Assembly: GCA_034440635.1 (NCBI GenBank)
Contig: JAOTON010001354.1
Coordinates: forward strand, 496,001-560,000
Direction of reading: 5' to 3'
DNA length: 64,000 nucleotides
Source of the DNA: Lepas anatifera
Lineage: Eukaryota > Arthropoda > Thecostraca > Lepadidae
Under the pieces are notes generated by a model, which had not been told where the DNA came from, ran no database searches, and worked only from the letters and a program-made list of their open reading frames with translations. Shown one piece after another: positions 60,385 to 64,000 of this stretch. The position numbers and the translations under genes are program-made. The stretch's first letter is position 1; each line of letters begins with the position of its first letter.

Positions 60385-62519
60385 TAGGAAAAAATTAGCC
60401 ACAGCTGTATAAAGATAGCCGGTTGAAATGCATCTCCATAGCTGCTTGACAAAAGGAAGACTGGGAGCTGTTATACCGGGAATCGGTCCAACTACCACCC
60501 ATCTGCGCTTTATTTTAGTGCCGAAAACTGTGCACAGCATTGTTCTCGGGATAATTATCTTGCTTTGAGTTAGAGTCAGGTCACTTTCCGCATTTCCAGG
60601 CAGAGTTTGAACGCTTTTGACTTGCCAGAAAATTATACTGATCGATAAAATCTGAAAGCTTGAGTACCTCTTCACATATCTAATTTCAGGAAGTGATATA
60701 ATTACTTGTTTGTGTTTTTAAAAAGTAGGCTGGGCATTTCAAATAGACCACGATTTTCTTCAAATCAAGCTACTCTCAAGATGATTGTAACTTCATGATT
60801 ATTAGCAGAGTCTTATTTTTAACCAATCTTTTGACAGTTTTTGTAGATACTTAACTAAAAGTAACAGTTTCTAACCATACCACCAAGGATAGATCAGAGA
60901 CCAAAATAACTGTCAAAACATTCAAACTATAGGATCTGAGCCCAGTGATATCCAATATAAAAGCCTAGGTTTCACTTTGTTTGATACAGTGGCTCCATCT
61001 TTCACTGATTAAATATCCTTTTCAGCAACGAAAAGACAAAACGGCTGAACTCTTAAAAAAGTTGGATAGAAAAACAGGTCCACTTGTTTATCAGTGTCTT
61101 CTTTGCTCCTGCTTACACCTTCTCTTAAAGGGAGATACGCGAAAAAAATTATCATTGTGGTTTCCTGCTATTTCAAAAATCCTGATTACGGCCCCCGATG
61201 GAAACATGTCTGCATATTCGCACTGTTTAATTTTATTACCGTACTTTTACATCGTTTATCATCGCTCATCTTTTCATCACCACATTTTGTTGTTTTACGC
61301 TTAATGTGTGTCCATGTCATTTTCTTTACTTTCGACTTCGCCGTTAATCATTTTGATTTTTATAAAAAAATAATAAATAAACTGTCAATTATTTTTGCAT
61401 CTTCGGCAAAATTTTGGGAGGCTACTCACTTATTATCGAAATAGGCTAACAGTTCCGATAACATGCTGAAACCTTCACCCATCACTTACTTTTCGAAAAC
61501 TATTTTAAGTTGAAAAGTAATGTTTTTTTGTAATAAAGATGTCTGTTCTCCTATATTTGTATTTGAATTAATTTTACAAAGCATTTAAGAAATACAAAAT
61601 GAATTATTTTGTCCTAGAAACGGAAAAAAACATAATTACTCAAGTCTTCAGCCGTTTTGTACCTCGGGTCTTGAGTCATTTTCTGCTTCATCCCCAGGAT
61701 GACGAAACTTTTGTGTCAGAAAGGTCACGTGACCCCCCTATGAGGTGGCTGTACGTTCTGATTGGTCAATTTTGATTTCTTTAACGTCCTATATTTTTGT
61801 TGTAATATCATTTCTGGCTATAAATTTTTAAAATAACTTTTTATTTAACAGTTTTAAACTTTCAAGTCACTGCTTAGGAAAAATGGGACCGGTTTTTTAG
61901 AGAATTTGATAGCCTTAGCCACGGGTACGTCATTTGCATCGATAAGCGGTGTAACGTTAAAGTCGTCTCGAAATGATGAGTTTCAGAGCAATTTTAAGGC
62001 ATTTGCAGGCCGAATTAGCAAAAATGAGAAAAGGACTTCTGAAACAACTTTTTGTGAACTTTTAATCTACCCAATACATTTTTCGCGTATCTCCCATAAA
62101 AACGCGGTTCAGAGTGAAAGCAAAGCTCAAGAGCGTTTATGCATCGATTAAATCTTCTTCAGCAATCGCTTAATTCTGACCTATGCTGCCATTAAGGTGC
62201 AGCAAAATATTTTCACATTTAATTTGATCATTCTATTCATCAGGTTTGCTTTTTATTGCCCCCGCCAACGAAAAGCCAGCTTTTTACATCAATACGTTCT
62301 CGCAAATGATTTCAGCTTTACTTAATGTGTGGCTAGAAAAGATCGGAAATCTTTGATAATCCTTCTACAATATCCAAAGTTGTTTTATTTATAGAAAACC
62401 CTCCTCCAACGTTACATCGCCAAATTAAGCAATTTTGGCAAAGTCTTCTTCATTCAAAACATATTCAGCTGTCAGAAGAAGGTATATTGAAGGTAAGATG
62501 ACACTGTAGTCTTATGCAT

Positions 62520-62580
<61 letters not shown>

Positions 62581-64000
62581 CTATGAATCCTGCTAGTGGC
62601 AGCTGTATCAAGGTTGTCTCAGTGTAACACTCATGGCTGAAATTTAAAGGCATTTGAGATCCCCACAGAATGGCTCCGTGATCTAAAATGAGGTTTGAGA
62701 GCCTTTCCATGACCCACTGTTTGGTAGCCACCGGTTTAATGCCTATGGAAAATGTGCGAGTCCCAGGATAATTTGGCACAACAACTGAGGAGGCATCGGA
62801 TGATCAAACCTGTTTAGAATAGATCAGCCAATACAATGTCCAATTGCTGCGGACGCTATGAGGACACAACTCGTTATTTTTTCTTAGCCTGAGGATAGCA
62901 TACAAGCCTTCGGCCTTTTTGAGCCTATCTAAGCTATGTTTTGGTCACCATATGTACAGTGGTTTACAACTGAAGCCAAAAAAGCTCTTCTTAGCTGTTG
63001 ATATAGTCCCTATCACAATAAGAAATCATTATAAACTGTTTGATCTTTGTTCTCTAGACGAAATACAATCTTAGCTCTCTCTTTTTCTTTAATTCCATCG
63101 ATAACGGTGAAATTGCGAGTCCTTACTATGAAACCCTGCTTCTGAGAACCCCTTAAGAGGACATCATCATAACACATTAGATTCTAAAGAAGAGGTCCAA
63201 CAATAAGTCAGAAACACTGCAACGCATTGACCCTTTGCGTTTTCAATCTACGGGAGCGTCGACTCAGCCCTGATGCGCGCCTTCCCTGTCCCAATAATCA
63301 TATCAACCCCCGATGCATCAACATTTATCTAAGACAATGTTTAAAAAGGTGAACTTTGTAAATAAATGTCGTGTTGGGTGCCGCACTACAGTAAACATGA
63401 TTCTAATCAGACACAAACAGAAAAAGCATATCCACTAACTGCTGTGAACATCTTAAGAGTGGTTTGTTAATTCATAATATCGCAAACGTCTGTCAGCATT
63501 TGCGACGATTAGTCTTATTGGGGAATACGTATTACAGTGTGCGTTATATCATCTTTTAATTTCTGGCGCTGTGGCCTCCAAATCACACCAACCAATCAAT
63601 TGGTACCTAGAGAGGACATGCAAAGGTGAATCCAGAGAACAGGGTAGGTGTCGCCCGACCCTCCGCCCCGATCGCTCCCCTTGACGCCTCCAAACCACGC
63701 CCCAGTGCCCCCCCGGAGAAGTCTGCATGCCCTTGACACGTCTCTTCCAGTCCCACCTCTCCCCACCACTACCAGGATGCAAGTATTTGCTTAATTTGCA
63801 ACAAGTTTAGCAAGTTTTCCAACAAGCAACATACCCAAATAAGTCACACCTAAGCAATGGGCTCTCCTGAACTAAATGGCACCCCCTCAGGTCCAAAATG
63901 GCGCCCCCTGAACAAAGTACCCCTCACATAGGGAACCCTGATTCCGCCCACGAGAACATCTAATGTGTGCAGCGGCTTAGAATCTTCGGACAGAAAGCAG
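60385..64000. other. AT-rich non-coding stretch
   Basis: No gene is supported. It contains the TA microsatellite and, at about 63855-63955, a repeat with GGCGCCCCCTGA words resembling the one near 1670-1800. Confidence 0.35.
62522..62578. repeat. (TA)n microsatellite
   Basis: An uninterrupted TA run of about 28 units. Confidence 0.98.

Noticed and set aside
1..64000. CRISPR array, prokaryotic operon or rRNA gene
   Set aside because: The tandem arrays here have no spacer/repeat alternation, no prokaryotic gene structure is seen, and no rRNA-like sequence was recognised.

Overview
This is animal nuclear DNA. It has no compact operon-like gene packing, it is rich in transposon relics and minisatellites, and its few convincing coding segments are exons bounded by canonical AG/GT splice sites. 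GC-rich, CpG-rich blocks of 0.5-2.5 kb alternate with AT-rich DNA. The one recognisable gene is a Castor/CASZ1-type transcription factor, which fits an arthropod or another bilaterian. I lean towards an arthropod, possibly a crustacean, but the species cannot be fixed from the sequence.

The core of the window is the 5' part of the castor gene on the minus strand. Exon A (23896-24021) carries a candidate start codon and a KLxxICxKL motif. Exon B (17198-17890) carries a long acidic and proline-rich stretch, a basic RRNKRKNFQPR motif, two CtBP-like (x)xDLT motifs and a motif matching the conserved N-terminal CASZ1 segment YAxxTMxExLGMxG. The two exons join in frame across a phase-1 intron of 6005 bp. 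No zinc-finger exon is visible, so the rest of the gene should lie beyond the left edge, which makes the next intron more than 17 kb long. Sequence to the right of 24021 would then be 5' UTR intron, promoter or intergenic DNA.

The most unusual feature is that both exons run directly into a tandem array on their intron side, and in each array the unit carries a copy of a 5' splice site. After exon A there is a 26-bp minisatellite, dozens of copies and about 1 kb long, whose unit repeats the exon end plus donor (CACCTGGCAG|GTCAGT). After exon B a looser array of about 25 bp repeats CAG|GTCAGT and includes two perfect CAG|GTAAGT sites. This looks like two independent expansions of splice-donor sequence in one gene.

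The rest is mainly repeats. (1) A family of TTAA-flanked, piggyBac-like non-autonomous elements of 0.8-1.2 kb lies at 11847-12999, 35967-36789, 57619-58794 and 59365-60380, with a decayed relative near 20669-21380. The four better copies carry AGGTCA nuclear-receptor half-sites, including the same DR4 arrangement. (2) Short GC-rich hAT-like MITEs with 8-bp target duplications lie at 15375, 24450, 28765 and 40128, with a degenerate one at 42750. (3) A TTAA-flanked 481-bp inverted-repeat element starts at 28023. (4) There are tRNA-derived SINE-like pieces. (5) Minisatellites with 27-, 30- and 42-bp units and several simple duplications are present.

A candidate small gene on the plus strand (7285-7515) encodes a 76-residue protein with two predicted membrane segments and has a downstream AATAAA. 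It would be nested in the large castor intron. The remaining tens of kilobases show no coding signal I can support. Long open frames in the GC-rich blocks are low-complexity and frame-ambiguous, and I treat them as chance.
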